Positions 54,846-64,000 of a DNA stretch of 64,000 nt are shown here, one piece after another (position 1 is the first letter of the stretch; every line of letters begins with the position of its first letter). Made by a program: the position numbers and the translations under genes. Under the pieces are notes generated by a model that was given only the letters and a program-made list of their open reading frames with translations, was not told the DNA's origin and searched no databases. The DNA comes from a bacterium (GTDB taxonomy: Bacteria > Krumholzibacteriota > Krumholzibacteriia > LZORAL124-64-63): positions 16,083 through 80,082 of the forward strand of contig JAIFKS010000025.1 in NCBI GenBank assembly GCA_020049465.1, written 5' to 3'.

Positions 54846-55847
54846 ATGCTGCGCGTGAACAGTGAACGGATCGGCCGACTTCTGGCGGTCACGGTGCTGA
54901 CGGCGATGTGCGCCGGTGCGGCGACGGCGGCCGTCGGCACCGTCCCGTCCGAAGCACAGGGCGTGGCGCGGGCGGCCTGGCTGCTGCAGCGCGAGTCGCT
55001 CCAGTCGCTGCCCCTGACCGGCGAACTGTTCCAGTCCGACGAGTTCGGCGGCGGCAGTGCGGTTTCGCCGTCGGTGGCGAACACGGGCGGCGGGCGCAGC
55101 GGCGGCGCCCTGCCGGTGCTGGCCTCGCTGGTGCTTCCCGGCGCGGGCGAAGCGATGCTCGGCCACAAGCGCGGCTACCTGATGATGGCGCTGGATATCT
55201 TCGCCTGGACGCAGGTCGCCAAGAATCACAGCGATGGCGCCGATCTGCGGGACGAGTACTACGCGTTCGCGGACGCGCACTACTCCGATCAGGGTCTGGT
55301 GATCGCCTACAACGGGATCGATGACGGCGACGGCGAGCGGGATGGACTTCCGGCGCCTTATCTGTTCGGAGTGACGAGCGTCGCCGACGAATCAGAACTA
55401 TACAAGCTGCCGCTCTACGTGACGAAGGAAGAGGATCGGCGGGAATACTACGAGAACCTGGGCAAGTGGGACCAGTTCGTGTACGGGTGGGATGACTTCA
55501 TGAGCCCGCAGAGCTATGCCACGTTGCCGGGGAACGAGAGCTACACTCCGACCGGCGATCCCAAGATCGATTTCGCGAATCCCTGGGTCTCCGCGAACCG
55601 CGAGACCTACCGGTTGATGCGCGACGAATCCAACGACGCCTTCAAGTCCCGCGACCGCTGGCTGTACGTCAACATCGGCCTGCGCGTCTTCAGCGTCGTC
55701 CAGACGGCGTGGCTGGACGGCCTTCTCGGCGGGGGCGGCGGCGACGAAGGCGACGGCCGGCTGTCGGTCGCGGGCCACGACGTGCGCCTGATCGCGCAAC
55801 CCACGGGCCTGCGTCGCGCCACGTTGGCGGCGGCGGTGACGTTCTGA
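54846..55847 (+). CDS. DUF5683-like envelope protein, copy 1
   Basis: A 333-residue exported protein: signal peptide about 1-28, then a Gly/Ser-rich spacer and the motif ASLVLPGAGEAMLGHKRGYLMMALDIFAW (about 97-125). This resembles the membrane-associated core of DUF5683 proteins, which often read LPGxGQxYNGxxxKG. A charged, Tyr/Asp-rich middle follows (about 130-260), then a hydrophobic helix (YVNIGLRVFSVVQTAWLDGLL) and a short tail. Function is unknown. ATG at 54846 follows gaggagg. The next gene encodes a second protein with the same plan, so the pair may act together. Confidence 0.7.
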   Translation: MLRVNSERIGRLLAVTVLTAMCAGAATAAVGTVPSEAQGVARAAWLLQRESLQSLPLTGELFQSDEFGGGSAVSPSVANTGGGRSGGALPVLASLVLPGAGEAMLGHKRGYLMMALDIFAWTQVAKNHSDGADLRDEYYAFADAHYSDQGLVIAYNGIDDGDGERDGLPAPYLFGVTSVADESELYKLPLYVTKEEDRREYYENLGKWDQFVYGWDDFMSPQSYATLPGNESYTPTGDPKIDFANPWVSANRETYRLMRDESNDAFKSRDRWLYVNIGLRVFSVVQTAWLDGLLGGGGGDEGDGRLSVAGHDVRLIAQPTGLRRATLAAAVTF

Positions 55848-55905
55848 TCGTTCGCGGGGGCGAACGCAGCGAACGGCGCCCGGGCGCCGACCGAAAGGCG
55901 AAGCG

Positions 55906-56790
55906 GTGAACCGAATCGGCACGATGGGGAACAGGGCGCGGTGCGCGGGTGCGCCCGCGATGGTGCTGGGTGCGATGATGCTGGCGCTGTGCGGCCCGGT
56001 ACGGGCGCAGGATGCCGGCGACGGCTTCATCGCGGCGGAACAGGCCGTCCTCGGCGGTGAAGCGGCGGCCGGCTGGAGGTCGACGCTGTTCGGCGGGGCC
56101 GGTCGCGCGCAGGGCGACGGCAGCAGGTCCGTCCCCGACGAATTCGGCAGCGGCAGACGGCCCGACGAACCGGAAAAGGCGCCGGGACAGCCGGGACAGT
56201 TCGGTCGCAAGCTGAAGGCCGGTGCGCTTTCGGCGGTGCTGCCGGGTGCGGGTCAGTTCTACAACGGCAAACGCGAACGCGCGTACCTGATGGCCGGCGT
56301 CGAAGTGGGCATCTGGACCGCCTACTTCGTGTTCGATCGCCAGGGTGACAACCGCATGGAATCGTCCCGCGAGTGGTCGGGAATCTACGCCGGCACCGAT
56401 GGGGACCATGCGGAGAGCTACTGGCAGAGCGTCGGGCAGTACATGGACAGCGACGCGTACAACGATTCACGCTACCGCGAAGCGCGCGCGCTGCAGGAGA
56501 CGGTGTCCGGCGTGGTCGGGCCCGAAGACGCCTGGCAGTGGGTCAACGAGGACCGGCGCATCGGCTACGCCTTGCTGCGCGCCGACGGCAACTCGGCCTA
56601 TGACCGGCGCGATTTCATGATCCTGTTCGCGGTGCTCAACCGCGCGGTGTCGGTGTTCGACGCCGTGCTGGGCGCCGGCACCGTCGCCGACGCGGCGCAG
56701 GCGCGCGTGTTCGGACTCGACGTCGAACTGCAGTTGAAACCCGCGCTGACGGACCCGGGCGCCCGTTGCGTGGTTTCGCGGAGCTTCTGA
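55906..56790 (+). CDS. DUF5683-like envelope protein, copy 2
   Basis: A 294-residue protein with the same layout as its upstream neighbour: a hydrophobic export signal (about residues 7-28), an Arg/Gly/Ser-rich spacer, then the better preserved DUF5683 motif SAVLPGAGQFYNGKRERAYLMAGVEVG (about 103-130). It continues with a Tyr/Ser/Asp-rich middle and a second hydrophobic stretch (DFMILFAVLNRAVSVFDAVLGAG). The start is GTG at 55906 (aaaggcgaag upstream); the ATG at 55924 has no ribosome binding site. The stop overlaps the NHL gene start by one base. Function unknown; sequence between the motifs is not closely alike in the two copies. Confidence 0.72.
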   Translation: MNRIGTMGNRARCAGAPAMVLGAMMLALCGPVRAQDAGDGFIAAEQAVLGGEAAAGWRSTLFGGAGRAQGDGSRSVPDEFGSGRRPDEPEKAPGQPGQFGRKLKAGALSAVLPGAGQFYNGKRERAYLMAGVEVGIWTAYFVFDRQGDNRMESSREWSGIYAGTDGDHAESYWQSVGQYMDSDAYNDSRYREARALQETVSGVVGPEDAWQWVNEDRRIGYALLRADGNSAYDRRDFMILFAVLNRAVSVFDAVLGAGTVADAAQARVFGLDVELQLKPALTDPGARCVVSRSF

Positions 56791-57794
56791 TGCGCCCCTG
56801 GGACAGGGTCCCTCCCGGCGCGCGACGCCTCGTCCTGGCGGCCGCGCTGCTGCCGGTCGTCCTGACGATCGGCGCCTGCGGAGCGGGCGTGCGCGATCTC
56901 GCTCGCGAAGACATGTCCCGTCCGGTCGGCGCCACGCCCGTCGGGCTGGAGTTCCTGACCTCCTACGAAAATGTCCCGGGTGCGCCCTACTTTCCCCTGA
57001 GCGGGGTGGCCGGTTGCAGCTTCGGGCCGGACGGCACCCTGCTGGTCTGCGACGAGAAGCGCGGGCTGGTCCATGCCCTGGATCCGCGCGACCTGACCTG
57101 GTATCCGTTCGACGAGCCCGCTTCGCGGCCTTTTCAGCCGATGGATGCCGTCTACGACGGCTTGAAGGTGCTGGTGCTGGACCATGCCGGCGCGAGCATC
57201 CAGCGCTTCGAAGCCGGCGGCGCCTGGCTCGACGAGCTGGTGGACCTGCGTCAGCTCGATCCGGGGGACCAGCCTCTGGCGACTTCGCTGGCGATCGACC
57301 GCGACGGTCGGATGATCGTCGGCGACGCGGCTTCGCAGCAGGTGCTGCTGCTGGACACGTTCCTGGCGCTGCACCTGCGCATCGGCGGACCCGGAACGGT
57401 CAGCGACCAGTTCCGCGATCCGGCCGGCGTGGTCTTTCTGCCCGACGGCGGTTTCCTCGTGGCGGACCGCGGCAACCGGCGGCTCTGCCGATACGGCCGC
57501 AACGGATTCTTCGAGGGAACGGTGGGCGGCGACTTCATGGTCGACAACCCGTTCGTGGCGCCGCAGGGACTGGACATCGACCGGTTCGGCAACGTCTTCG
57601 TGGCCGATCCCGGCGCCGGGCGGCTGCATGTGCTGGACCACCGGTTGCGGACTTTGTTCTCGGCTGGTCCCGAGATGAGTCTGCAGGCTGCGCCGTCGGT
57701 GCCGGTGGACGTCGCCGTGAGCCCGGACGGAACCCTGGCCGTGACCGACCGGTCGCGTGCGGCGATCCTGCTCTACCGCATCGTCTACGAGTGA
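56790..57794 (+). CDS. NHL-repeat (six-bladed propeller) lipoprotein
   Basis: A 334-residue lipoprotein with lipobox TIGAC (Cys30). The rest consists of NHL-type blades, each with a strand such as GVAGCSFGPDGTLLVCDEKRGLVHAL, SLAIDRDGRMIVGDAASQQVLLL, GVVFLPDGGFLVADRGNRRLCRY or GLDIDRFGNVFVADPGAGRLHVL. It is a beta-propeller tethered to a membrane, probably for protein binding. ATG at 56790 overlaps the previous stop (TGATG) and has GGAG upstream; the following gene starts the same way, so three genes are coupled. No enzymatic residues are evident. Confidence 0.85.
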   Translation: MRPWDRVPPGARRLVLAAALLPVVLTIGACGAGVRDLAREDMSRPVGATPVGLEFLTSYENVPGAPYFPLSGVAGCSFGPDGTLLVCDEKRGLVHALDPRDLTWYPFDEPASRPFQPMDAVYDGLKVLVLDHAGASIQRFEAGGAWLDELVDLRQLDPGDQPLATSLAIDRDGRMIVGDAASQQVLLLDTFLALHLRIGGPGTVSDQFRDPAGVVFLPDGGFLVADRGNRRLCRYGRNGFFEGTVGGDFMVDNPFVAPQGLDIDRFGNVFVADPGAGRLHVLDHRLRTLFSAGPEMSLQAAPSVPVDVAVSPDGTLAVTDRSRAAILLYRIVYE

Positions 57795-60700
57795 TGAAAC
57801 GGGCGCGGCCGCAGGACGCGCCGGTCGCTGGACCGCGGGCGGTCGCGGCAGCGTGGGTGACGACGCTCGTTCTGCTCCTGTCGACAGCGCCGGCCGGAGA
57901 CGCCCGCGCGGCCGGTGCCGACGCCGATTCCCTTCAGGCGGCCGCCGCGGCCGACACCGCCACCACGCTGACCGAACGTGAATTCCACCTGATGCCCGCT
58001 CCACCGCGCGCCATGCCTCTGGCGCACGGCTTTGTCGTACCCGGTTCCCTGCGGCTGATCGTCGACGGCCAGGCCTGGCGCGAGGGCCGCGACTTCCACC
58101 TGCGCGCGCGCTCGGGACTCGTGGTGCCGCTGCGCGGCTGGCGCACCGCCGGGCCGGACAGTGCCGCGGCTGTGGGCGCCGATGTGGCGCTGGTCAGTGC
58201 TACCTACCGCTTCGTACCCGTGCCCATCGCTTCGCGGCTGGACCTGCGTGACGTGTCGCCACCTCCCGAATCGGGCTCCGGAACGTCGACTCCCGGTCCG
58301 GGCGGCAAGGCAGGCGTGGCGGCGACCGCGCGCGGGCTCGATAGCTGGCGCGAAGGGAACCTGAGGGTGACCGGCAGCAAGACGGTGCAGGTCTCGTCGG
58401 GATCGCGTCGCGAAATGACGGTCGATCAGAATCTGCGCCTGAACATCGCCGGACAATTGACGCCCGACATCGGCGTGCGCGCCTTCCTGTCGGACGACAA
58501 CCTGCCCGTCGTGCCCGAGGGGAACACCGAGGAACTGAAGGACATCGACAAGGTGCTGGTCGAGATCATGGGCCCGTCCTGGAACGCGACGCTCGGCGAT
58601 CTGGTCGTCCAGCGGCGAGGCACCGCCTTCGGGGACGTTCGCCGCAAACTGCAGGGGCTGGACGTGCGCGTGCGCGGCGGAGGCACCACGGTCGACGCCG
58701 TGGCCGGCGCGCCGCGCGGGGCCTACCGCACCATCCAGCTGCAGGGGCAGGAGGCGAACCAGGGTCCGTACCGGTTGGGCTCGGGCGAAGGCGGCGCCAA
58801 CCTTTTCCTGGTGGCGGGTTCCGAACGGGTGACGCTCGACGGCCAGACGCTCGCTCGCGGCGCCGACCGCGACTACGTGATCGACTACGTGCTGGGCACC
58901 GTCACCTTCACCTACCGCCGGCTCATCACCGCCGAATCGCTCATCACCGTGGAATACGAGGAGGGCGAGGGCGCCTACAGCCGCACCGTTCTGGGCGCCG
59001 GGGTGGGTCACGACCTGAAGCTCCCGCTGGGCGGCGTGCCGGCCCGGTTGCGCGCGCGCGTGTTCAGGGAGGCCGACGATCCGGCGCGCCTGCGGACCGG
59101 CGATCTGGCCGAAGGCGATGAAGGCGTGCTGGCAGCGGCGGGCGACGATCGGTTGCGCGCGGTGGCTTCGGGCGTGACGGCGGCGGTCGGCGTCGGGCAG
59201 TACGACCAACAGGTCGTCGGCTCGGACACGACCTATGTCTTCAACGCCGCCGGCGGCGACTGGAACCTGGCCTTCCACTACGTGGGCGCTGGGCTGGGCG
59301 ACTACCGTCTGGACAGCCTCACGGCGACAGGGCAGCGCGTCTTCGTGTTCACCGGAACGGGGCTCGGCACCTACCGCGTGGGGCGGCCGCTGGCGCTGCC
59401 GGTCTCCCACAGCCTTGCCACGTTCAGCCTGCAGGCAGGTGATTCGGCCGGCAGCGGCCTGGATGCCGAATGGAACGCTTCGCAGGTGGATCGCAACCTG
59501 CTATCGGGGATCGACGACGACGACAACGCGGGCGGCGCTGGTCGCGTGGCCGGCCGGCTGGAGTCACGTTCACTGTCGGTGGCCGGCCGCTCGCTCGGCC
59601 GGCTCTCGCTGCGCGGCGCTTGGGAGAGCCGTGACGAACGCTTTGCGCCGCTGCAGCTGCGGCGGACCATCAACGACTACGAGGGCTGGGGCCTGGGAGA
59701 GCGGGCGCGTCGCACGGGCTTTCTCGACGAGGCGGACCGGCAGTCCGACGCGCGCGCCGTCTGGCAGGCCGTGGGCCGTCGGGGGCAGCTGGACCTGACC
59801 GCGGCCATGGGCTGGTTGAACCACGCCAACGCGCTGCGGGCCGACCGGCGTTCGCTCGAGGCGCAGTGGCACCTGGGTGCCGGCGGCGGACGCCATGTCA
59901 TGGCGAGCGCCGCGGCGAGCGACCGGAACGAGCCGCTCGACATCGACCGGCGTTCGCAGCGCCACGAATTGAACTGGCGGCTGGGGCCGCTGCAGCCGGC
60001 GATCTCCCACGAGCGCAGGGAGTGGAGCGACGCGGCCCGTCCGTCCGGCCGTGCCGCCGGTTTCCGTTTCGAGGAAAGCGGCGTGCAGCTGGCCGGCGCG
60101 CCCGGCGGCGGCGCCAACTGGCGCGTCGAGTTCCGCCGCGGGCTCGCCGACTCACTGCGGGACGGCGCCTGGCGGCTCGCGCGCGACAGCCGCACCGCCG
60201 GCGCATCCGCCACGACGGGTTCGTTCGGCGGCATGCGGCTGGTGGGCGAAGGCACCTGGCGCAACGTCGTGCAGCCGGACGGCCCGGAAGAGACGACGCG
60301 CCTGGCCCGTCTCGATCTGGCCGGACGCTGGGATCGCAGCCGCAGCGACTGGTCGCTCGGCTACCGTGTCGACAACAGCCGTTCCGAGGTGCTGGATCGC
60401 CAGATCGTGTTCGTCGGCGAACGGCAGGGCGACTTCAACGAGAACGGCGACTACCTGGGGCAGGATCAGGGCGACTACGATGTCGTGCTGGCCGGCACCG
60501 ACAGCCTGGTGGCGGTCACCACCGTGCGCGGCGACGTGCGCTGGCGCCAGGGCTTCGCTTTCCTGGGGAATGAGCGCTGGTACGGAGCCTGGTCGACGCA
60601 GACGGTCGCTTCGCTCGAGGGCCGCAGCACCACCGAACAGACAGGACGTCTGCTGGCCCTGGATCCCACGGTCGTTTTCGACGACCGCACCGCGGTGTTT

Positions 60701-61345
60701 GCCGACATGAATCTACTGCAGGAGATCTCCCTTTTGGAGCACGAACCGCGTTACGATCTGCGCGGACGCTACGGCTATCGCCAGACGCGTGACCGCCAGT
60801 TCGCGGATCATCCGGAAGACCGCCTCGACCGGCGCTGGCAGGCGACCGGGAGCATGAACGTGAACGCGCGCGTGACCGTCCGCGGGCGCTGGGCGCAGGA
60901 TGCCGAGCGCCGCGAATCGGCCGAATCCGGCGTCAGCGCGCGCCGCAGCCAGGACCTGCTGACCCATCGCCTGGAACTGGGCTGGCTCTTCGCACCCAGC
61001 ACCGACCTGCGTCTGGGGCTCCAGGGCGAGCGTGTCACGCGCCGCGACGGGGTCTCCACGGTGGCCCAACGGGAATGGGCCCTACGCCCTTCGGCGCGCG
61101 CCCGTCTGCGCGGCGGTTGGTCGACACTGCTGGAAGCGCGCTGGGCCGACGTGACGAGCGAGGAGCCGGCGGGCGCCACCAGGCCGTTTTCCTTCCCCTA
61201 CGCGGGCGGCAACGTGGAGTCGACGCTGCGAATCTCCTGGGAGCCCTCGACCTATCTGACCCTGTCCGCCAGCTGGTTCGCGCGACGCCAGGGCGAAAGG
61301 GGGTGGCAGCATGATCTGCGGTTGGAATCGACGGCGCGGTTCTGA
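57794..61345 (+). CDS. Large exported beta-rich protein, possible SprA/Sov-like outer-membrane barrel
   Basis: A 1183-residue exported protein (signal peptide about 1-41) made of beta-strands and ending in Phe (STARF), as outer-membrane barrels do. Two similar modules occur near residues 84-140 and 344-395 (VDGQAWREGRDFHL and LDGQTLARGADRDYVIDYVLGTVTF). Each pairs a V-x-DG-x-G-D strand with a later (I/L)VxYxY strand. Between them lies LNIAGQLTPDIGVRAFLSDDNLP. This layout recalls modules of SprA/Sov, the type IX translocon, but the protein is half the usual length, so I leave it unassigned. The remaining 780 residues look like barrel strands. Coupled to the NHL gene by TGATG, it overlaps the Omp85 gene by 35 bases. 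Confidence 0.6.
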   Translation: MKRARPQDAPVAGPRAVAAAWVTTLVLLLSTAPAGDARAAGADADSLQAAAAADTATTLTEREFHLMPAPPRAMPLAHGFVVPGSLRLIVDGQAWREGRDFHLRARSGLVVPLRGWRTAGPDSAAAVGADVALVSATYRFVPVPIASRLDLRDVSPPPESGSGTSTPGPGGKAGVAATARGLDSWREGNLRVTGSKTVQVSSGSRREMTVDQNLRLNIAGQLTPDIGVRAFLSDDNLPVVPEGNTEELKDIDKVLVEIMGPSWNATLGDLVVQRRGTAFGDVRRKLQGLDVRVRGGGTTVDAVAGAPRGAYRTIQLQGQEANQGPYRLGSGEGGANLFLVAGSERVTLDGQTLARGADRDYVIDYVLGTVTFTYRRLITAESLITVEYEEGEGAYSRTVLGAGVGHDLKLPLGGVPARLRARVFREADDPARLRTGDLAEGDEGVLAAAGDDRLRAVASGVTAAVGVGQYDQQVVGSDTTYVFNAAGGDWNLAFHYVGAGLGDYRLDSLTATGQRVFVFTGTGLGTYRVGRPLALPVSHSLATFSLQAGDSAGSGLDAEWNASQVDRNLLSGIDDDDNAGGAGRVAGRLESRSLSVAGRSLGRLSLRGAWESRDERFAPLQLRRTINDYEGWGLGERARRTGFLDEADRQSDARAVWQAVGRRGQLDLTAAMGWLNHANALRADRRSLEAQWHLGAGGGRHVMASAAASDRNEPLDIDRRSQRHELNWRLGPLQPAISHERREWSDAARPSGRAAGFRFEESGVQLAGAPGGGANWRVEFRRGLADSLRDGAWRLARDSRTAGASATTGSFGGMRLVGEGTWRNVVQPDGPEETTRLARLDLAGRWDRSRSDWSLGYRVDNSRSEVLDRQIVFVGERQGDFNENGDYLGQDQGDYDVVLAGTDSLVAVTTVRGDVRWRQGFAFLGNERWYGAWSTQTVASLEGRSTTEQTGRLLALDPTVVFDDRTAVFADMNLLQEISLLEHEPRYDLRGRYGYRQTRDRQFADHPEDRLDRRWQATGSMNVNARVTVRGRWAQDAERRESAESGVSARRSQDLLTHRLELGWLFAPSTDLRLGLQGERVTRRDGVSTVAQREWALRPSARARLRGGWSTLLEARWADVTSEEPAGATRPFSFPYAGGNVESTLRISWEPSTYLTLSASWFARRQGERGWQHDLRLESTARF

Positions 61346-63305
61346 GCGGGGCGATGGCCGGCGCTGGTGGCGGGCGGCCGTTCTGACGCTGGTTCTTTCC
61401 GCGGCCGGGCCGGCCCCGGCGTTGCCGCTGCCGTTCCTTCCGTTCCTGCCCGGCGTCCTGGAACAGGTGGTGGCGGGGCCGGTGTTGCAACCGGGAGCGC
61501 CGGCCTCGCCGCGGCGACCGACCGCCGTCGTCTTCGCGACGACGCTGGCGTACGGTGCGCGCGAGAAGGACTGGTTGCAGGAAGACCGTGCCTGGCTGGT
61601 CGCCCGGGGCGGCGCCGCGGCGCGGGCGCCGGCATCGGCCGACCTCGCGGCCGCCGACACCATCGCAGCGGACGGGGTTTCCACGCCCGCCGCCGTGGAA
61701 CTGCGCCGGCGCCTGTGGACCGTGGCGGTGGCCGGCGGCGACACGATCGGCCCTTTGCGCGACCAGACTGCCACGCTGCGCGACCGCTGGCTCGCCCGCG
61801 GCCACCTGCAGGCCAGCGTCACCACGCGCGGCGACACGCTGCTGATCGACCCGGGCGCGATCTGGTCGCTGGGTCCGTGGCAGGTGGGCGGGGACGATTT
61901 CCCCGGCCGTGCGCGCCTGCTGGAAGACTGGCTGCCGGCGGACGGCGCCCGTTTCGAGGCCGACCGCATCGACCGCGGCGCGCGCCGACTGCTGACCGCC
62001 GTCGGCGAACTGGGCTATCCGTTCCCGCGGTGGGTCATTTCGGACCTGCGTCCGGACGCGGGCACGCACACGGTGTCCCTCGTCGCCACGCTGTTGCCGG
62101 GCACGCCGGCGCGCGTGGGACCGGTGACCAGCGATCTCGAGGATCCGCGAGCGGCCCGATTCCTGGTGCGCGCCAGCGGCCTGCAACCGGGTTCGCCGAT
62201 CCGGGGCAGTGAACTGAGGCGCGCGGTCGAACGGCTGTGGGCGCGCGGCCTGTACGCCGAGGTGGACACGCCGCGGGTCTACACGACCACCGCCATCGAC
62301 ACCGTCGGCGTGCATTTCCCGGTGCGATTGCTGCCGCGGCCGAACCGTCTGCAGGTGGTGCTCGGCCTGAGCCGCCGCGCCGAAGAGAGCCGCTCCCGCC
62401 TGAGCGGGGAAGTGGATCTGCGTCTGCCGAACCTGGCTTCCAGCGGACGCGCGCTGCGCGTCGGCTGGCGGGACGACGGCGCCGGCCAATCGCGTTTCGG
62501 GTTTTCCTGGCTGGAGCCGCTGGCGTTCGGCACGCCCCTTGATGCGACGCTGGCGCTCGACAGCGAGGTGCAGGAGGCATCCTACACGCGCTTCACGACC
62601 GATCTCGGCGCCCGCCTGCCGGTGGTCGCGCTGTGGGGCCTCGAACTGGGGGTGGGCTGGGATCGCGCCACGTTTCCCGAGGGCGCTGTCGCGCGCAGCG
62701 AACGCCGTCGCGCCCGCGCCGCGATCCTGCACCGCCGCGGCGACCGCGGGCGCAGCGGCTGGGAAGGCAGTTTCGCCGTCGAGTCCGCCTGGCGGTCGTC
62801 GCAGGCCCGCGAAGGGGAAGCGGGCACGGCGGCGCTGGCGGCGGCGGTCAGGCAGCGGCTGCTTTCCGGCGAGGCGGCGGGCGAGGTTTGGCTTGGTCGC
62901 CGGACCGCGGTCGCTGCGCGCCTGGCGGTGCGCCAGCTCACCGGCGCCGAGCGCGAGGCTCCGCTTTCCGAACACTTCCGTTTCGGCGGCGCGGCCACGG
63001 TCCGCGGCTACGGCGAAGGCGAATTCCACGGCGTCGAAGCGGCCTGGGCCAGCCTGGAATGGCGTCTGGGATCGCCGCGGGGCTCGCGCCTTTACACCTT
63101 CTGGGACGTGGGGTACTTTGAATTCTGGACCGCCTCGGGGACTCCCGGGGCGCTGGCCGAACCTCGGCGCGGCTGGCCGCGCGGCTACGGTCTGGGCCTG
63201 CTGGCGCGGACCCCCGGCGGCGACCTGTCGCTGGCGATCGGCTTCCCAGGCACGGTCGATTTCGACCTGGCCAAACTGCACGTCACCCTGCTCGAGTCGT
63301 TCTGA
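61311..63305 (+). CDS. Omp85-superfamily outer-membrane protein (BamA/TamA-like)
   Basis: A 664-residue Omp85 protein: signal peptide (about 1-38), one or more POTRA-like domains (about 130-345, including LVRASGLQPGSPIRGSELRRAVERLWARGLYAEV), and a 16-strand-type barrel. The VRGF-like motif is VRGYGEGEF near residue 563, and the end is LHVTLLESF. Omp85 proteins insert or translocate proteins at the outer membrane. The number of POTRA domains is smaller than the five of BamA, which fits TamA or a specialised member. ATG at 61311 lies inside the previous gene and follows aagggggtggcagc. Confidence 0.85.
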   Translation: MICGWNRRRGSERGDGRRWWRAAVLTLVLSAAGPAPALPLPFLPFLPGVLEQVVAGPVLQPGAPASPRRPTAVVFATTLAYGAREKDWLQEDRAWLVARGGAAARAPASADLAAADTIAADGVSTPAAVELRRRLWTVAVAGGDTIGPLRDQTATLRDRWLARGHLQASVTTRGDTLLIDPGAIWSLGPWQVGGDDFPGRARLLEDWLPADGARFEADRIDRGARRLLTAVGELGYPFPRWVISDLRPDAGTHTVSLVATLLPGTPARVGPVTSDLEDPRAARFLVRASGLQPGSPIRGSELRRAVERLWARGLYAEVDTPRVYTTTAIDTVGVHFPVRLLPRPNRLQVVLGLSRRAEESRSRLSGEVDLRLPNLASSGRALRVGWRDDGAGQSRFGFSWLEPLAFGTPLDATLALDSEVQEASYTRFTTDLGARLPVVALWGLELGVGWDRATFPEGAVARSERRRARAAILHRRGDRGRSGWEGSFAVESAWRSSQAREGEAGTAALAAAVRQRLLSGEAAGEVWLGRRTAVAARLAVRQLTGAEREAPLSEHFRFGGAATVRGYGEGEFHGVEAAWASLEWRLGSPRGSRLYTFWDVGYFEFWTASGTPGALAEPRRGWPRGYGLGLLARTPGGDLSLAIGFPGTVDFDLAKLHVTLLESF

Positions 63306-64000
<695 letters not shown>

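Noticed and set aside
52487..55168. Open frame of 893 codons on the minus strand opposite the M6 protease gene.
   Set aside because: Antisense shadow; the plus-strand protease has an intact active site and sorting domain.

Overview
The window is a GC-rich, densely coded stretch of a diderm bacterium. Three features point to the Fibrobacteres-Chlorobi-Bacteroidetes (FCB) neighbourhood, most likely one of its GC-rich uncultured phyla (Krumholzibacteriota/Eisenbacteria-like): gingipain-family C25 peptidases with FlgD-like C-terminal domains, a PorV/PorQ-type outer-membrane protein, and DUF5683-like proteins beside an Omp85 protein. This placement is inferred from gene content only. No rRNA, tRNA, insertion sequence, integrase or CRISPR array was seen.

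Layout. 1-5264: the 3' part of an RND efflux permease, a NYN-domain protein, and on the minus strand a class IV aminotransferase and a TPR protein. 5518-19448: a complete 13-gene complex I operon (nuoA, B, CD fused, E to N) behind one strong sigma70-like promoter. 19517-25858: an aldehyde dehydrogenase, a minus-strand NifU-C protein, a tightly overlapping set (inositol-phosphatase family, CutA, NhaC-type antiporter, SAM hydrolase) and a lipoprotein, closed by a perfect bidirectional terminator. 25954-35832: minus-strand PhoH, an M23 peptidase, a glycosylation-like set (GT4, PIG-L deacetylase, FkbM methyltransferase, FG-GAP lipoprotein) and a sugar-nucleotide epimerase-like SDR. 35896-40846: dnaE and accA. 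40963-63305: an envelope/secretion cluster. 63360-end: the start of ligA.

The most unusual region is 40963-63305. It holds two tandem PorU-like C25 peptidases, a PorV/PorQ-like barrel, an M6 metalloprotease with a C-terminal sorting-type domain, two DUF5683-like proteins, an NHL-propeller lipoprotein, a large barrel-like protein with a possible distant resemblance to SprA/Sov, and an Omp85 protein. Together they look like a compact type IX-secretion-like outer-membrane module plus a candidate substrate. The second C25 peptidase is fused in frame to an N-terminal multi-pass membrane domain of the DUF457/YdjM metal-dependent hydrolase type. The junction lies exactly where its sister protein has its signal-peptide/mature boundary, so the hydrolase's last membrane helix appears to have replaced the signal peptide.

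Functional assignments come from motifs read by eye. No database search, structure prediction or promoter model was run.
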